Assembly (NCBI RefSeq): GCF_004136635.1
Contig: NZ_NOIU01000002.1
Span: 496,001 to 560,000 of the forward strand
Reading direction: 5' to 3'
Length of the DNA stretch: 64,000 nucleotides
From: Rothia halotolerans
GTDB taxonomy: Bacteria; Actinomycetota; Actinomycetes; Actinomycetales; Micrococcaceae
Positions 63,758 to 64,000 of the stretch are shown here, one piece after another (position 1 is the first letter of the stretch; the number at the start of each line of letters is the position of its first letter). The notes below the pieces were generated by a model, which worked only from the letters and a program-made list of their open reading frames with translations, had not been told where the DNA came from and searched no databases. Position numbers and translations under genes: made by a program.

Positions 63758-64000
63758 ATCTTCTGCCGCTGCATCCTCTAAAAAGTTGTGTTACGGGTAA
63801 TCTATTGAGCGCGTGGCGTCACATCGCGGGACGTCTTCCCTCTCGTGGAAATCCGCTGCACGCACGATGCCTGAGTCCGGGAGCATGGCCGGTGCTCCAT
63901 CTGCGGCGCACGTCGTCGTGATCCGCCGCAGGACCGACCGAGGGGCTTCTGCGCTCCAGGCCCTCGGGAAACAGAAAGGCCGCGGCCGGAAGAAGTGACC

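Noticed and set aside
63813-63998. 61-residue plus-strand frame at the very end, with a basic C-terminus (GKQKGRGRKK)
   Set aside because: No ribosome binding site, no recognisable motif, and the start is unclear. It could be chance or a gene remnant.

Overview
The window is a GC-rich chromosomal segment (about 70 % G+C where I counted, e.g. 42/60 at 20101-20160) of an actinobacterium, most likely a member of the Micrococcales. The evidence is the run tkt-tal-zwf-opcA-pgl / secG-tpiA-pgk-gapA-whiA-yvcK-rapZ-uvrC, a backbone order typical of Actinobacteria, plus class Ib nrdHIEF, a DUF3516 helicase, frequent GTG starts and several start codons that look leaderless. I saw no rRNA, tRNA, CRISPR array, insertion sequence or prophage.

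Layout. 1-4.8 kb (+): end of transketolase, then transaldolase and the oxidative pentose-phosphate genes zwf-opcA-pgl. 4.9-8.6 kb (-): secG and the glycolytic block tpiA, pgk, gapA. 8.9-18.4 kb (-): whiA-yvcK-rapZ-uvrC, a PlsC acyltransferase, a HAD phosphatase and uvrA. 18.6-24.0 kb (+): metallo-beta-lactamase-fold hydrolase, DUF3516 helicase, proline iminopeptidase, GNAT acetyltransferase. 24.2-28.1 kb: SRAP protein and a lipoate-ligase-like protein (-), SulP transporter (+), SRPBCC protein (-).

28.1-32.1 kb is the most unusual part: a TetR regulator divergent from a free-standing acyl carrier protein, an alpha-oxoamine synthase and a drug-type MFS exporter. The ACP/synthase part is clearly poorer in G+C (32/60 at 29101-29160) and the shared promoter holds an 18-bp palindrome. 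I read it as a small acquired pathway that makes and exports an acyl-ACP-derived amino ketone. It is followed by a ketopantoate-reductase-like gene and a CGNR zinc-finger regulator (-).

34.1-38.1 kb (-): ribonucleotide reductase nrdH-nrdI-nrdE plus nrdF, with a pair of NrdR-like boxes 32 bp apart. 38.4-39.5 kb: App1-type phosphatase. 39.7-44.3 kb (-): urease operon ureABC-F-G-D, without ureE but with a hexapeptide-repeat, His-containing tail on UreG. 44.4-47.5 kb: a doubtful hypothetical gene, then a tightly overlapped TetR-EamA-glutamine amidotransferase operon behind a 40-bp perfect palindrome. 47.6-50.0 kb: M20 amidohydrolase divergent from an Lrp/AsnC regulator. 50.5-54.4 kb (+): sugar-porter MFS with a CRP-like site, then a CopB-like metal ATPase behind a CsoR-type operator. 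54.5-57.6 kb: TVP38-family membrane protein and a GH3 beta-glucosidase. 57.7-62.8 kb: fumarate-reductase-type flavoprotein divergent from a LysR regulator, a siderophore-interacting protein and a zinc alcohol dehydrogenase. The last 1.1 kb is AT-richer and nearly gene-free apart from one possible small membrane protein.
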